A DNA stretch of 36,213 nucleotides from Rhodobacteraceae bacterium UBA6273 (lineage in GTDB: Bacteria; Pseudomonadota; Alphaproteobacteria; Rhodobacterales; Rhodobacteraceae): assembly GCA_002440625.1 (NCBI GenBank), contig DJUV01000208.1:1-36213 (forward strand). The letters run 5' to 3'. Position 1 is the first letter of the stretch. The number at the start of each line of letters is the position of its first letter. The notes under the pieces were generated by a model that ran no database searches, was not told where the DNA came from, and worked only from the letters and a program-made list of their open reading frames with translations. The translations under genes were made by a program, and so were the position numbers. This document shows positions 22,030 to 31,074 of the stretch, in pieces.

Positions 22030-24113
22030 GCCCGGCAATGCAGCTTTCGTCGCTCTTCAAACCGACCGTGCTTCTCGCGCTCGCGCTCATGGCGGTCATC
22101 ATCATGATGATCCTGCCGATGCCGGCCTGGGTGCTCGACATCGGCCTGGCACTTTCCTTCGCGCTGGCGATCCTGATGTTCACCATCACGCTCTTCATCG
22201 AACGGCCCTTGGATTTTTCATCCTTCCCGACGATCCTGCTTGCCTCGCTGATGCTCAGGCTGTCGCTCAACGTCTCCTCGACCAAGCTCATCATCGGCCA
22301 GGGACATACCGGCACCGCCGCCGCCGGGCATGTGATCGAGGGCTTCGCCATGTTCATCATGTCGGGCTCGGTCCTGATCGGCCTAGTGGTCTTCGGCGTC
22401 CTCCTGATCGTCAACTTCATCGTCATCACCAAGGGCGCGGGCCGCATGGCCGAGGTCGGCGCCCGCTTCGCGCTGGACGGCATGCCGGGCAGGCAGCTTG
22501 CCATCGACAGCGACATGAACGCCGGCGCCATCGACCATGCCGAGGCGAAGATCCGTCGCGAGCGCGAGCAAGCGGAAACCACCTTTTTCGGCTCGCTCGA
22601 CGGCGCTTCGAAGTTCGTCAAGGGCGATGCAGTGGCCGGTCTTCTCATCACATTCCTCAACATCGTCGTCGGCCTCATCATCGGGGTAACGGTCCACGGC
22701 ATGCCCTTCGGTCTCGCGCTTGAGACCTATGCGATCCTGACGGTCGGCGACGGGCTTGTGAGCCAGATCCCGGCCGTCATCATCTCCATTGCCTCGGCGC
22801 TGCTTCTGTCTCGCGGCGGGGCCAAGGGCGCGGCGGACCGCGACCTCTTCCGTCAGCTTGGCAAATATCCTGCCGCGCTGGCGACGGTCGCGGTCCTCAT
22901 GGCGCTTTTCGCCCTCGTGCCGGGCTTGCCCTTCCTCCCCTTCCTGAGCGGCGCCATCGGGCTTGCCGCGGCTGCCGAATACACGCGGCGGCGGGCGCTG
23001 AAGGAAGCGGCGGCATCGGAAGGGGAGCACCCAGCGCAGGTCGAGCTGCGGCAGAAATCGATGGGCGACATCCTCGATCTTGATGAGATCCACGTCGAAT
23101 TCGCGCCGGACCTGATCGCGATGGTGCTCGACCCCGGCGCCGGCATCGAGACCCGGATCAGCAACATGCGCAAACATGTCGCGACATCCTTCGGCCTGAT
23201 CCTGCCTGAGATTCGGCTCACCGACGACGCGCTTCTTGAGCGCGGTCAGTACCGAATTCGCATTCAGGGGGTCGAACAGGCCTGTGCCAGGCTTTACCCC
23301 GACCAGGTGCTGGCGCTGATCGGCGCCGGCGATGCGGCCCTGCCGGAGGGGCGCGATGTGGCCGAGCCGGTCTACGGCGCCCCGGCGCGCTGGCTGCCCC
23401 TGCCCGATCAGGAACGCGCGGCACTCAGCGGCGCCACCGTCGTCGGCCCGGTCGAGGTTCTCGCGACGCATCTTCTTGAGATCATCCGGCGCAACCTCGC
23501 CCGGCTCCTGACCTTCAAGGCGGTGCGGCGGCTTCTTGAGGAAAGCACCAATCTTACCGACCCCGCGCGCAGCGAAGCCAACCGCAAGCTTTATGATGAG
23601 CTTATTCCCGACCGGGTGCCTGTCGACCTTCTGCATGCGGTTCTGAAGCTCCTCCTCGAAGAGCGCGTCTCCATTCGCAACCTGCCGCTCATCCTTGAAG
23701 CGGTGGCCGAGGGGCGCGGGCTTGGCCCGGCGGAAGCCGTCTGCGAACATGTGCGGCGGCGGCTCGGGTTCCAGCTTGTCGCCGAGATGCGGCGCGCGGA
23801 CGGGACCCTGCCAATCGTTCAGCTTGCCCCGGAATGGGAACAGAGCTTCGCCAAACACCAGATCGACGGCGATCGCGGCCAGTCCGACATCGCCCTGCCC
23901 CCGGATCTCTTCAACCGGCTCGCCGCCAATATTGCCGATAAGCTGGCACGCGCCGGCGAAAAGGGCGTGTTTCCGGCGGTCCTGACCTCGGGCCGCCGCC
24001 GGCGCTTCATCAAGACTGTGGCGCAGGCGCGCGGCATCACCGCGCCAGTGCTATCATTCGAGGAGATTGCCGCCGACGCACGCCCCTCGGTCGTCGGCCT
24101 CGTGCCGGCATGA
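22026..24113 (+). CDS. flhA: Flagellar export gate protein FlhA
   Basis: A 695-residue protein of normal length. The N-terminal half has eight hydrophobic segments and the FHIPEP-type conserved loop (about residues 130-200: DFSSFPTILLASLMLRLSLN earlier, then GRMAEVGARFALDGMPGRQ and IDHAEAKIRREREQAE). The C-terminal cytoplasmic domain binds export chaperones and substrates. FlhA is the proton-driven export gate. The start overlaps the transglycosylase stop and the stop overlaps fliR, both by 4 bases. Confidence 0.97.
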   Translation: MSPAMQLSSLFKPTVLLALALMAVIIMMILPMPAWVLDIGLALSFALAILMFTITLFIERPLDFSSFPTILLASLMLRLSLNVSSTKLIIGQGHTGTAAAGHVIEGFAMFIMSGSVLIGLVVFGVLLIVNFIVITKGAGRMAEVGARFALDGMPGRQLAIDSDMNAGAIDHAEAKIRREREQAETTFFGSLDGASKFVKGDAVAGLLITFLNIVVGLIIGVTVHGMPFGLALETYAILTVGDGLVSQIPAVIISIASALLLSRGGAKGAADRDLFRQLGKYPAALATVAVLMALFALVPGLPFLPFLSGAIGLAAAAEYTRRRALKEAAASEGEHPAQVELRQKSMGDILDLDEIHVEFAPDLIAMVLDPGAGIETRISNMRKHVATSFGLILPEIRLTDDALLERGQYRIRIQGVEQACARLYPDQVLALIGAGDAALPEGRDVAEPVYGAPARWLPLPDQERAALSGATVVGPVEVLATHLLEIIRRNLARLLTFKAVRRLLEESTNLTDPARSEANRKLYDELIPDRVPVDLLHAVLKLLLEERVSIRNLPLILEAVAEGRGLGPAEAVCEHVRRRLGFQLVAEMRRADGTLPIVQLAPEWEQSFAKHQIDGDRGQSDIALPPDLFNRLAANIADKLARAGEKGVFPAVLTSGRRRRFIKTVAQARGITAPVLSFEEIAADARPSVVGLVPA

Positions 24114-24886
24114 CCGGGCTTTTGCAGGAGCTTATGGAGTACGGCGGGCGCGGCGCGCTGATCGGCGCCATCGTCTTTCTCCGGGTTGGCGCGGCGATGG
24201 CGCTTCTGCCCGGCTTCGGCGAGCGCACGGTGCCGGCGCGGGTGCGGCTTGCGCTCGCTATCGCCTTCACCCTGATCGTGGCGCCGGGTGCCGCCACCGG
24301 GCCCATCCCGGAAAGCTTCGGCCTCGGCTTTGGCCTTAGGCTCTTGGCGACGGAGACGCTTGCCGGCCTTCTCATCGGCATCGTACTGCGCCTGATGATT
24401 CTGGCGCTCGAAATCGCGGGGGCGATCGCCGCGCAGTCGACCTCGCTCGCCCAGCTTTTCCCGGGCGGCGCCGAGCCGCAGCCTGTGGTGTCGCATTTTC
24501 TGATCTGGGCGGGTCTTGCTCTCGCGATGATGGCGGGCCTTCACGTCAGGCTTTGCGAGATATTCCTTGCGTCCTACAGCATCTTGCCAGTCGGCGCCGT
24601 GCCGGTGGCGGCGGTGATGAAGACCTGGGCGCTTGACCACGTCGGCGCCGCCTTCAGCCTTGCCGTTCAGATCGCGGCTCCGTTCGTGGCGATCTCATTC
24701 CTCTACAACGTGGCGCTTGGCCTCATCAACCGCGCGGTCCCGCAACTCATGGTCTCCTTCATCGGTGCGCCGGCGATCGCGCTGGCGTCCATGCTGCTCC
24801 TCATCCTGGCGCTGCCGACGGGCCTCGCGATCTGGTCTGCGGCATTTTCGGCGCTTCTCGCCGATCCCTTCGGGAGCGCGCCATGA
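24110..24886 (+). CDS. fliR: Flagellar export gate protein FliR
   Basis: A 258-residue membrane protein with about six hydrophobic segments, matching FliR length and pattern (FLRVGAAMALLPGFGERTVPARVR at the start, LISFLYNVALGLINRAVPQLMV-like stretch near the end). It forms the FliP-FliQ-FliR export pore. FliQ is encoded at 29617 on the other strand; fliP is not in the window. Four-base overlaps on both sides. Confidence 0.95.
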   Translation: MTGLLQELMEYGGRGALIGAIVFLRVGAAMALLPGFGERTVPARVRLALAIAFTLIVAPGAATGPIPESFGLGFGLRLLATETLAGLLIGIVLRLMILALEIAGAIAAQSTSLAQLFPGGAEPQPVVSHFLIWAGLALAMMAGLHVRLCEIFLASYSILPVGAVPVAAVMKTWALDHVGAAFSLAVQIAAPFVAISFLYNVALGLINRAVPQLMVSFIGAPAIALASMLLLILALPTGLAIWSAAFSALLADPFGSAP

Positions 24887-25950
24887 GCGAGGAGGACAGC
24901 GAGCGCGAACATGAGCCGACGCCGCAGAAACTCGAAACCGCGCGGCGCCAAGGCGACCTTGTCCGCTCGGCTGAGATTTCCACCGCCGCCTCTTACGCCG
25001 GATTCCTCGCCGCGGCCTTCACGCTCGGGCCAATGGTTCTGCGCCAGATCGGCGAGGGCGCCGTCGCGCTGACCGAGCTCCGCTGGCAGGGCAACGGGTC
25101 GCTCTTCGGACCGGCATTTGCCGCGGCGGGCTGGATGTTGCTGCCGGCGATGTTGCTGATCGCGGTCCCTGCCGCGGCGGTGATCGTCGCGGTCTTCGCC
25201 CAGCGCGCCTTCGTCTTCGCACCCGAAAAGCTTGAGCCGCGCCTGTCGCGCATCAACCCTCTGGCGAATGCCGCGCAGAAATTCGGCATCTCCGGGCTGG
25301 CCGAATTCGCGCGAAGCCTGGTGAAGCTCGTGGCCGTCAGCGTGCTTCTTGGCCATTTCATCCTGCGCGAACTCCCTACCCTTCTGATGACGCAGTATCA
25401 GGAAGAGCCTGCAGCCTCCGCAGCATTGCTGCGGATGTTCCTTGAGTTCCTGTCCTGGATTCTGGCGCTCGCCGCGTTAATTGCCGCTTTCGACTGGCTC
25501 TGGCAGCGACACGAGTTTCTCAAGCGCAACCGAATGACGCGGCAGGAACTTCTGGACGACATGAAGCAGTCGGAGGGCGACCCGCACGTCAAGGGGCAGC
25601 GGCGACGGCGCGCCGAGGAGATCGCCCAGCAGCGCATGCTGACCGATGTTCCGAAAGCCGATGTGGTGATCGTCAACCCGACCCATTACGCGGTGGCGCT
25701 TCAGTGGAAGCGGGGATCGGGCCGCGCGCCCGTCTGCGTCGCGAAGGGCGTCGACGAGATGGCGGCTAGAATCCGCGAATGCGCGGCGACCGCCGGGGTT
25801 CCGATCCGGTCCGACCCGCCGGCGGCGCGGGCGCTTTACGCAAGCATCGACCTCGGCGGCGAGATCCTGCCCGAACACTATGCACCCGTCGCGGCAGCGA
25901 TCCGCTTTGCCGAAACCATGCGCGGAAAGGCGCGTCGGGCATGGCGGTGA
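24883..25950 (+). CDS. flhB: Flagellar export switch protein FlhB
   Basis: A 355-residue protein. The N-terminus has the conserved EPTPQKLETARRQGDL motif, followed by four transmembrane segments. The cytoplasmic domain carries the autocleavage site NPTH (near residues 265-268) in IVNPTHYAVALQW. FlhB switches export from rod/hook to filament substrates with the hook-length protein. The next gene starts 10 bases before its stop. Confidence 0.97.
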   Translation: MSEEDSEREHEPTPQKLETARRQGDLVRSAEISTAASYAGFLAAAFTLGPMVLRQIGEGAVALTELRWQGNGSLFGPAFAAAGWMLLPAMLLIAVPAAAVIVAVFAQRAFVFAPEKLEPRLSRINPLANAAQKFGISGLAEFARSLVKLVAVSVLLGHFILRELPTLLMTQYQEEPAASAALLRMFLEFLSWILALAALIAAFDWLWQRHEFLKRNRMTRQELLDDMKQSEGDPHVKGQRRRRAEEIAQQRMLTDVPKADVVIVNPTHYAVALQWKRGSGRAPVCVAKGVDEMAARIRECAATAGVPIRSDPPAARALYASIDLGGEILPEHYAPVAAAIRFAETMRGKARRAWR

Positions 25951-26336
25951 TCCCCGACGCCCGCCAGCTTCAGCGTCTGCATTCGATTGCCGGGATGCTG
26001 CGTGACCGCGATCTTGCCGCGGTCGCGGAATCATTGCGCCGCGTGAAGGAGGCGGAGCAGCAGATCGACGCGCTGAAGCAGAACGAAGCTCGACTTTACG
26101 CCGACATGGCAACCGCCCCGGACGCGCAGGATCTTTTGCAGATGCAGAGCTACGGGCGGCTTGTCGGCCTGCAGATCAGCGGCCTTGCCGCTATACGCGA
26201 TGCCCGCGCGGCTGAGGTCGAAGCCATGCTCGTGGTCGCGCGTCGCTCCTTCGCGCGGGCCAACGTCACCGATGTGCTGGTCGGGATGGCGGCGAAGGAG
26301 CGGCGGGCGAGACGGGAGCGAGAGTCGCAGGGCTGA
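25941..26336 (+). CDS. FliJ-like coiled-coil protein in the flhB operon
   Basis: A 131-residue, strongly helical protein starting at ATG 25941 inside the flhB end. The core (LRRVKEAEQQIDALKQNEARL, then RDARAAEVEAMLVVARRSFA) reads as two long amphipathic coiled-coil helices, like FliJ or other export-apparatus stalk proteins. No direct motif proves FliJ. Position after flhB and before converging flagellar genes supports an export-related role. Confidence 0.75.
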   Translation: MAVIPDARQLQRLHSIAGMLRDRDLAAVAESLRRVKEAEQQIDALKQNEARLYADMATAPDAQDLLQMQSYGRLVGLQISGLAAIRDARAAEVEAMLVVARRSFARANVTDVLVGMAAKERRARRERESQG

Positions 26337-26354
26337 ACCCGGTCGCAGGCCCCG

Positions 26355-26933
26355 TCAGCTGTCCTGCCGGACGATATCCACGATGAGCACGTCGCCGACG
26401 AGATTGCCGAGAATGGTCCGGGCCGGTTCGAGCAGCGCCTTCCTGAGCTGCGCCATCCGGCTCGACTGGGTGAAGGCGCCGTCGAAGCCCTTGGCATTGG
26501 CATGGTCGAAAAGCACCTGAAGGAAGCTGTCGCGCAACTTCGGTTCAGCAGCGAAGACCGCTTCGCTGGCGCCGGTCTCGACCTCGAGCGTGATCGACAG
26601 GATCACGAGGGCCGAGACTTCATTGCCGCGGATCACCGGCACGACAAACTGGTTGTTGAGCTTGACGAATTCGGTTGGCGCAGCGGGGTCGGCGTCTTGC
26701 GCCTCATTGGGCTCTCCTCCGGTCTCCGCCGACCCGGAGCCGGACGCCGCCGGCTCTTGACGCGTGGACGCGGCAGCCGGCTCGGGCGACGCGTTCTCGG
26801 CAGCGGCATCCACCCCGCCGCTTCCGCTTTGGCCGTCTGCGGCAATTTCGGCCGCGGGGCGCAGGACATATCCCGCCCCAGCGCCGGCGATGAGGCCGAA
26901 AAGCCCGAGAATGACCGGAAGAAGCTTGCGCAT
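26355..26933 (-). CDS. fliL: FliL-like flagellar basal body-associated protein
   Basis: A 192-residue single-pass protein (ATG 26933; GTG 26936 also possible). An N-terminal transmembrane segment (LLPVILGLFGLIAGAGAGYV) is followed by a 60-residue Ala/Ser/Glu/Pro linker. The C-terminal FliL domain follows (FVKLNNQFVVPVI, SALVILSITLEVE, LRKALLEPARTILGNLVGDVLI). FliL stabilises stator units at the motor. It is the last gene of the minus-strand rod/ring operon, 6 bases after flgH. The low-complexity linker is longer than in many homologues. Confidence 0.75.
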   Translation of the reverse strand: MRKLLPVILGLFGLIAGAGAGYVLRPAAEIAADGQSGSGGVDAAAENASPEPAAASTRQEPAASGSGSAETGGEPNEAQDADPAAPTEFVKLNNQFVVPVIRGNEVSALVILSITLEVETGASEAVFAAEPKLRDSFLQVLFDHANAKGFDGAFTQSSRMAQLRKALLEPARTILGNLVGDVLIVDIVRQDS

Positions 26934-26939
26934 CACGGG

Positions 26940-27665
26940 TCAGAACGGCAGCACGGCGTCGACGACCTGCTGGCCGTAGCGCGGCTGCTGCACGTCGGTG
27001 ATCTGGCCGCGCCCGCCATAGGAAATGCGCGCCCCGGCGATCTTGTCATAAGTGATCTCGTTCTGACGCGAGATGTCTTCCGGCCGCACAAAGCCTTCGA
27101 CGATCAGTTCGCGCAGCTCGAAGTTCACGCGCACCTCCTGCGATCCCTGGATGTGCAGGACACCGTTCGGCAGCGAGTCAACGACAGCGGCGGCGACGCG
27201 CAGGGTCAGCTTTTCCTTGCGGCTGACCGACCCTTCGCCCTGGTAGGTGGATTTCGATTTCGTCGAGATGGCCTGGCCGAGGCTGGCGCCGGCCGGCAGG
27301 TTCTGGTCGATCCTTTGCGGAATGCCCAGCATTTGGGGTATTCCCATCGTGTCCGACCCGCTCCGCGACCTCCCCGAGGAGTTCGAGATTTCGGCCTTGT
27401 CGTCGATCTCGATCACCACGGTCAAGATGTCACCACGTCGCCCGGCGCGGCGGTCGCCGAGAAGCGACCCGCGCGAACCCGACCAGAGCGAGGCGACATC
27501 CTGCGCGCTCCCAGTCGCTACATCCTCAGGCAGGCCCATCGAGGCCATGGAGGAATACTCGCTGCCGCTGACGAGAGGGGTGAATGCGGGCGCCTTGCCG
27601 ACACTTTCCAGCCGCTGGCACCCGGCCAGCAGGACGACGGCAATGACCAATAGGGAAGTTCTCAA
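26940..27665 (-). CDS. flgH: Flagellar L-ring lipoprotein FlgH, TTG start
   Basis: A 241-residue lipoprotein. The only credible start is TTG at 27665, preceded by GGAGAGAG. The signal ends in the lipobox LLAGC, and mature FlgH forms the outer-membrane L-ring. Conserved blocks: GSLLGDRRAGRRGDILTV, STYQGEGSVSRKEKLTL and the C-terminal VEGFVRPEDISRQNEITYDK. It is 11 bases from flgA. Confidence 0.94.
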   Translation of the reverse strand: MRTSLLVIAVVLLAGCQRLESVGKAPAFTPLVSGSEYSSMASMGLPEDVATGSAQDVASLWSGSRGSLLGDRRAGRRGDILTVVIEIDDKAEISNSSGRSRSGSDTMGIPQMLGIPQRIDQNLPAGASLGQAISTKSKSTYQGEGSVSRKEKLTLRVAAAVVDSLPNGVLHIQGSQEVRVNFELRELIVEGFVRPEDISRQNEITYDKIAGARISYGGRGQITDVQQPRYGQQVVDAVLPF

Positions 27666-27676
27666 GTCTCTCTCCT

Positions 27677-28099
27677 TCAGCGTGTGGCCTTCACCGACAC
27701 CGAGCCATCGGGCATCACCAGTCCGGTGACCGTGGCGCGAGACGCGGTGTTCATGATGCGGATGAGATCGCCCTCGCCGCCGCGGCCCAGCGCACGGCCT
27801 TCGGCGGAGATGACGAGCGTGCCAAGGGTGAATACCAAGGGGACGATCTGGTTGCGCTCGACGAGGGTTGGCGCGCCGGCATTGCGCACGAAAACCGGGC
27901 GATCCTTGAAGACCGCGACCAGCATCTCGCGGCCGATGACATCCTCAAGCCGGGTCGCGGCACCAGCGACGGTGCCGGATTTCAACGCCACATCCCCGGC
28001 GCCGATGACGGTCCGCGCCTGCAGCGACCTCAGGGCCACCACGGTATCGGCAGCCGCAGGTCCGGCCAGACAGGCCGCAATGCACAATAGCCCCCGCAT
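27677..28099 (-). CDS. flgA: Flagellar P-ring assembly chaperone FlgA
   Basis: A 140-residue short FlgA. It has a signal peptide (RGLLCIAACLAGPAAA) and an SAF domain (LQARTVIGAGDVALKS, then VFKDRPVFVRNAGAP, then GRGGEGDLIRIMNTAS and ending VTGLVMPDGSV). It helps the P-ring protein FlgI assemble in the periplasm. FlgA here lacks the extra N-terminal domain of enteric homologues, as is common in alphaproteobacteria. One-base overlap with flgG. Confidence 0.92.
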   Translation of the reverse strand: MRGLLCIAACLAGPAAADTVVALRSLQARTVIGAGDVALKSGTVAGAATRLEDVIGREMLVAVFKDRPVFVRNAGAPTLVERNQIVPLVFTLGTLVISAEGRALGRGGEGDLIRIMNTASRATVTGLVMPDGSVSVKATR

Positions 28100-28884
28100 C
28101 AGCGCAACTGTGTCGTTGCGCCAAGCATCTGGTCTGCGGCGGTGATGACCTTTGCGTTCAGCTCATAACCGCGCTGCGCCTCGATGAGGTCGGTGATTTC
28201 GCGCACGGCATCGACGGAACTATCCTCAAGAAAGCCCTGGCGCAGGGTGCCGAGGCCATTCTCGCCCGGAGCCGCGATCAGCGCCGGGCCGGAGGCCGCG
28301 GTTTCGAGAAAGAGGTTTGACCCGGTCGCCTCAAGCCCCTTCTCGTTGGTGAAGCCCGCGAGAGTGACTTGCCCGAGTTGTTCGGGCTGAACCCGGTCGG
28401 TAAAATAGGCGTAGACCTCGCCCGAGGCGCTGATCGAGACCGACCGCGCATCGGACGGAATGGTGATGCCGGGCGCGACCGGATAGCCGTCCGAGGTGAC
28501 GATCAGGCCATCGGCGGAGCGTTTCAGCGCCCCGTCGCGGGTGTAGGCGGACAACCCCGAGGGCAGCGTCACCTCCAGATAGCCGAGCCCTTCGACGGCG
28601 AGGTCGAGATCGCCACCCGTCGCCGAAAGGGAACCTTGTGCGACATTTACGGTAACGGCGGCCGGCCGCACGCCAAGCCCAAGCTGGACGCCGGCGGGAA
28701 CCACGGTTCCGTCGGCCGAGGAGATGGTCCCCGGCCGGGTCAACTGCTGGTAATGCAGGTCGGCGAATTCGGCGCGGCGGGCGTTGTAACCGGTCGTCGA
28801 CATGTTGGCGAGGTTGTTCGAGATGACCTCGACCCGCATCTGCTGCGCTGCCATGCCGGTTGCCGCAATCTGGAGTGCTCTCAT
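28099..28884 (-). CDS. flgG: Distal rod protein FlgG
   Basis: A 261-residue rod protein of normal length. N-terminal rod signature ISNNLANMSTTGYNARRAEF and the C-terminal coiled coil FLEDSSVDAVREITDLIEAQRGYELN are intact. FlgG forms the distal rod through the L/P rings. It lies between flgF (12 bases upstream) and flgA (overlapping). Confidence 0.96.
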   Translation of the reverse strand: MRALQIAATGMAAQQMRVEVISNNLANMSTTGYNARRAEFADLHYQQLTRPGTISSADGTVVPAGVQLGLGVRPAAVTVNVAQGSLSATGGDLDLAVEGLGYLEVTLPSGLSAYTRDGALKRSADGLIVTSDGYPVAPGITIPSDARSVSISASGEVYAYFTDRVQPEQLGQVTLAGFTNEKGLEATGSNLFLETAASGPALIAAPGENGLGTLRQGFLEDSSVDAVREITDLIEAQRGYELNAKVITAADQMLGATTQLR

Positions 28885-28895
28885 TGCCGGTCCCT

Positions 28896-29615
28896 TCAGC
28901 TTTTGCCTGTCGCCTCGATGACCGACCGGATGCGCCGGTCCTCGCTATCGAGAAATCCCTGGCCGAGTTCGTAGGCGCGCTGCACCTCGATCATGCGGGC
29001 GATCTCTGTCACCGCATTGACATTCGACTGTTCCAGAAATCCCTGAAATATCTTTCCGCCCGTCGTTGGCTCTACCCCGTCTGGAGCGTCGAAGCGGGTC
29101 GCTCCATCGGCGACGAGACCCGTGGCGCCGGCGGGCGCCCAGAGCCCGATCTGCGCAACCGGAACGCCATCGGCCGAAACGGTTCCATCGCCGCCGACGG
29201 CGATCTTTTCCGCACCCGCCGGAACCGCGACCGGCGAGCCGCCAGCATCGAGAAGCCGCATGCCGTCAGTCGTCACCAATTCCCCATCGGCCGAGGCCAG
29301 AAACGCGCCCGACCGCGTCATTCGGTTCCCCGCCGGCGTTTCGATCAGGAAATAGCCGTCGCCCTCGATGGCAAGATCGAAGGGGCCGCCGGTCTGGGCG
29401 AGCGCGCCCTGGGCATCGTTGACGAGGCGCCCTTCGGCATTTGCCATCGACAGCGAGGGCGAGCCCGGGCCGAGCCGCGCCACATATTCAGCGAAGACCA
29501 CGCCTTCGGCGCGGAAACCCGTGGTCGAGGCATTCGCGATGTTGTTGGCGATGACCCGCATCTCGGCCATCAGGCCGGATTGGCGGTTGAGCGTCGTATA
29601 AAGGCTGTTTTCCAC
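28896..29615 (-). CDS. flgF: Proximal rod protein FlgF
   Basis: A 239-residue rod protein related to FlgG. N-terminus has VIANNIANASTTGFRAEGV; the C-terminus ends FLEQSNVNAVTEIARMIEVQRAYE. FlgF joins FlgB/FlgC to FlgG. It follows fliQ with a single base between. Confidence 0.95.
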   Translation of the reverse strand: MENSLYTTLNRQSGLMAEMRVIANNIANASTTGFRAEGVVFAEYVARLGPGSPSLSMANAEGRLVNDAQGALAQTGGPFDLAIEGDGYFLIETPAGNRMTRSGAFLASADGELVTTDGMRLLDAGGSPVAVPAGAEKIAVGGDGTVSADGVPVAQIGLWAPAGATGLVADGATRFDAPDGVEPTTGGKIFQGFLEQSNVNAVTEIARMIEVQRAYELGQGFLDSEDRRIRSVIEATGKS

Positions 29616-29616
29616 C

Positions 29617-29883
29617 CTAGTGCCTCGCGATCATCGGGATGATGCCGTCGGTAAAATATTGGACGAGCGCGCCGGACATGAAGGTCATCGACACCCAGAA
29701 AACGAGGATCATCGCCCCCACCTTCGGCACGAAAGTCAGCGTCATCTCCTGGACCGAGGTCAGCGCCTGGAACAGGCCGATGACCACGCCCATGACCAGC
29801 GCCACCGCAAGGAGCGGTGCCGAGATGATGACGGCGACCCAAAGTCCCTCGCGCAGGATGTCGAATAGCGCCTGCTCGTCCAT
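29617..29883 (-). CDS. fliQ: Flagellar export gate protein FliQ
   Basis: An 88-residue protein with two transmembrane hairpins (LWVAVIISAPLLAVALVMGVVIG and KVGAMILVFWVSMTFM). The LTSVQEMTLTFVPK signature between them is diagnostic. It forms the pore with FliP and FliR. Encoded in the rod operon rather than next to fliR, as in many Rhodobacteraceae. Confidence 0.94.
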   Translation of the reverse strand: MDEQALFDILREGLWVAVIISAPLLAVALVMGVVIGLFQALTSVQEMTLTFVPKVGAMILVFWVSMTFMSGALVQYFTDGIIPMIARH

Positions 29884-29886
29884 CAG

Positions 29887-30186
29887 TCAGACCTGCATCC
29901 TGAGGATTTCCTGATAGGCCTCGACGACCTTGTCGCGCAGCGTCACCGCGGTTTCGACCGCCAGCTCGCTCGCCGCCAGCGCCTCGACCAGCGCTCGGGG
30001 TTCCGCGTTTCCGGTCATCGTCGCCGCGGCGGTCTGTTCGCCGCTCCGCAGGGTCTCGGCAAAGTCGCCGATGAGGCGGGTGAAGCCGCTCTCCGCCCCG
30101 CCGGTTCCTACCGGCGCGGCCAGAGGGGCGGTCGCGGGGCGGGTCTGGGCATAGGACTGCGCGGCGGGTGAGCTTCTGATATCCAT
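29887..30186 (-). CDS. fliE: Rod/MS-ring adaptor FliE
   Basis: A 99-residue helical protein. The C-terminal conserved region is clear (ELAVETAVTLRDKVVEAYQE, then ILRMQV). The N-terminus is disordered and Ala/Pro-rich. FliE connects the MS-ring to the proximal rod. Three bases from fliQ. Confidence 0.9.
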   Translation of the reverse strand: MDIRSSPAAQSYAQTRPATAPLAAPVGTGGAESGFTRLIGDFAETLRSGEQTAAATMTGNAEPRALVEALAASELAVETAVTLRDKVVEAYQEILRMQV

Positions 30187-30200
30187 TCTGTCCCTGCCGG

Positions 30201-30593
30201 TTATCTGCGCAGGAGCGCGAGCAGGCTCTGCGCCATCTGGCGGGTCTGGTCGAACATCCTGAGATTGGCTTCGTAGCTGCGCTGCGCTTCGCGCGCGTCG
30301 GCGATTTCGGTGACGAGGTCGACGTTCGACCCGTCGAGATAGCCGTTCTCGTCCGCTAGCGGATTGCCCGGATCGAGTACTCGGGTAAGCTCGGCGGGAT
30401 CGAGTCGGACCCTGCCGGTGCGCACCGCGCCGCTCTTCTCGCCGTTCTCGATCACAGCCTCGAAGGCCACCATCTTGCGGCGGTAGCCCGGCGTGTCGGC
30501 ATTGGCGATGTTCTCGGAGACATGGCGCAGACGCGCGGCCTGCACTTCCATTCCGCTTGCCGCGATCGATAGGCTGGAACTGAAATCACTCAT
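30201..30593 (-). CDS. flgC: Proximal rod protein FlgC
   Basis: A 130-residue rod protein with VSENIANADTPGYRRKMVAF at the N-terminus and DLVTEIADAREAQRSYEANL at the C-terminus. Normal length. Located between flgB and fliE. Confidence 0.95.
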   Translation of the reverse strand: MSDFSSSLSIAASGMEVQAARLRHVSENIANADTPGYRRKMVAFEAVIENGEKSGAVRTGRVRLDPAELTRVLDPGNPLADENGYLDGSNVDLVTEIADAREAQRSYEANLRMFDQTRQMAQSLLALLRR

Positions 30594-30605
30594 CTCTCAG
30601 CCCCC

Positions 30606-30992
30606 TCAGCGGCGCCCGAGGCTGGCACGAAGAATGTCGAGCGACTTGCCGTAGACGGCGAGTGCGAGGTCATGTTCGCGCTGGACCTCGGCGGATTTCA
30701 CCATCTCGGTTTCGAGCGAAACGCTGTTGCCGTTCGGCGACATCTCAGAAAGGGAAACCTGCGCGGCGGACACATTCGCCGCGCTGTCGTCGGCGTCTAA
30801 ATGCCCTGGCCGCGTACGCGTCATGCCGGCGCCATCCGCTTCCCGGTAGGTCGCCGCGAATCCGGCAATGTCCTTTGCCCGATAGCCGGGCGTATCGGCA
30901 TTGGCAACATTCTCCGCGATCAATGCCTGTCGGGCAGCAGCATGGGCAGACAGCGACGAGGCAATCGCCAAAACCTCAGGTTTGATGAACAT
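30606..30992 (-). CDS. flgB: Proximal rod protein FlgB
   Basis: A 128-residue rod protein, first gene of the minus-strand operon. It has IAENVANADTPGYRAKDIAG and a C-terminal helical segment (NSVSLETEMVKSAEVQREHDL). A strong RBS (GGAGGAG) precedes ATG 30992. Divergent from fliI. Confidence 0.95.
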   Translation of the reverse strand: MFIKPEVLAIASSLSAHAAARQALIAENVANADTPGYRAKDIAGFAATYREADGAGMTRTRPGHLDADDSAANVSAAQVSLSEMSPNGNSVSLETEMVKSAEVQREHDLALAVYGKSLDILRASLGRR

Positions 30993-31074
30993 CGGGGCTT
31001 CTCCTCCGAGCTTTCAATCAAGCTTTAATTTCGATTCGTTTAGAAAGGGTAATGCGGAACAAAGGGAGATCGCC
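30993..31074. promoter_or_regulatory. Divergent promoter region flgB/fliI
   Basis: An 82-bp gap holding both start regions. A notably AT-rich core (about 31011-31046, including TTTAATTTCG and CGTTTAGAAA) is likely the promoter area. TTAA is present once; a full CtrA-type TTAA-N7-TTAA site is not seen. Confidence 0.5.

Noticed and set aside
22383..23858. 491-codon minus-strand ORF
   Set aside because: Antisense to flhA; no family features, Arg/Asp-rich shadow of a GC-rich gene.
31011..31046. CtrA binding site between flgB and fliI
   Set aside because: One TTAA is present but no partner at the 7-base spacing, so a CtrA site is not supported.
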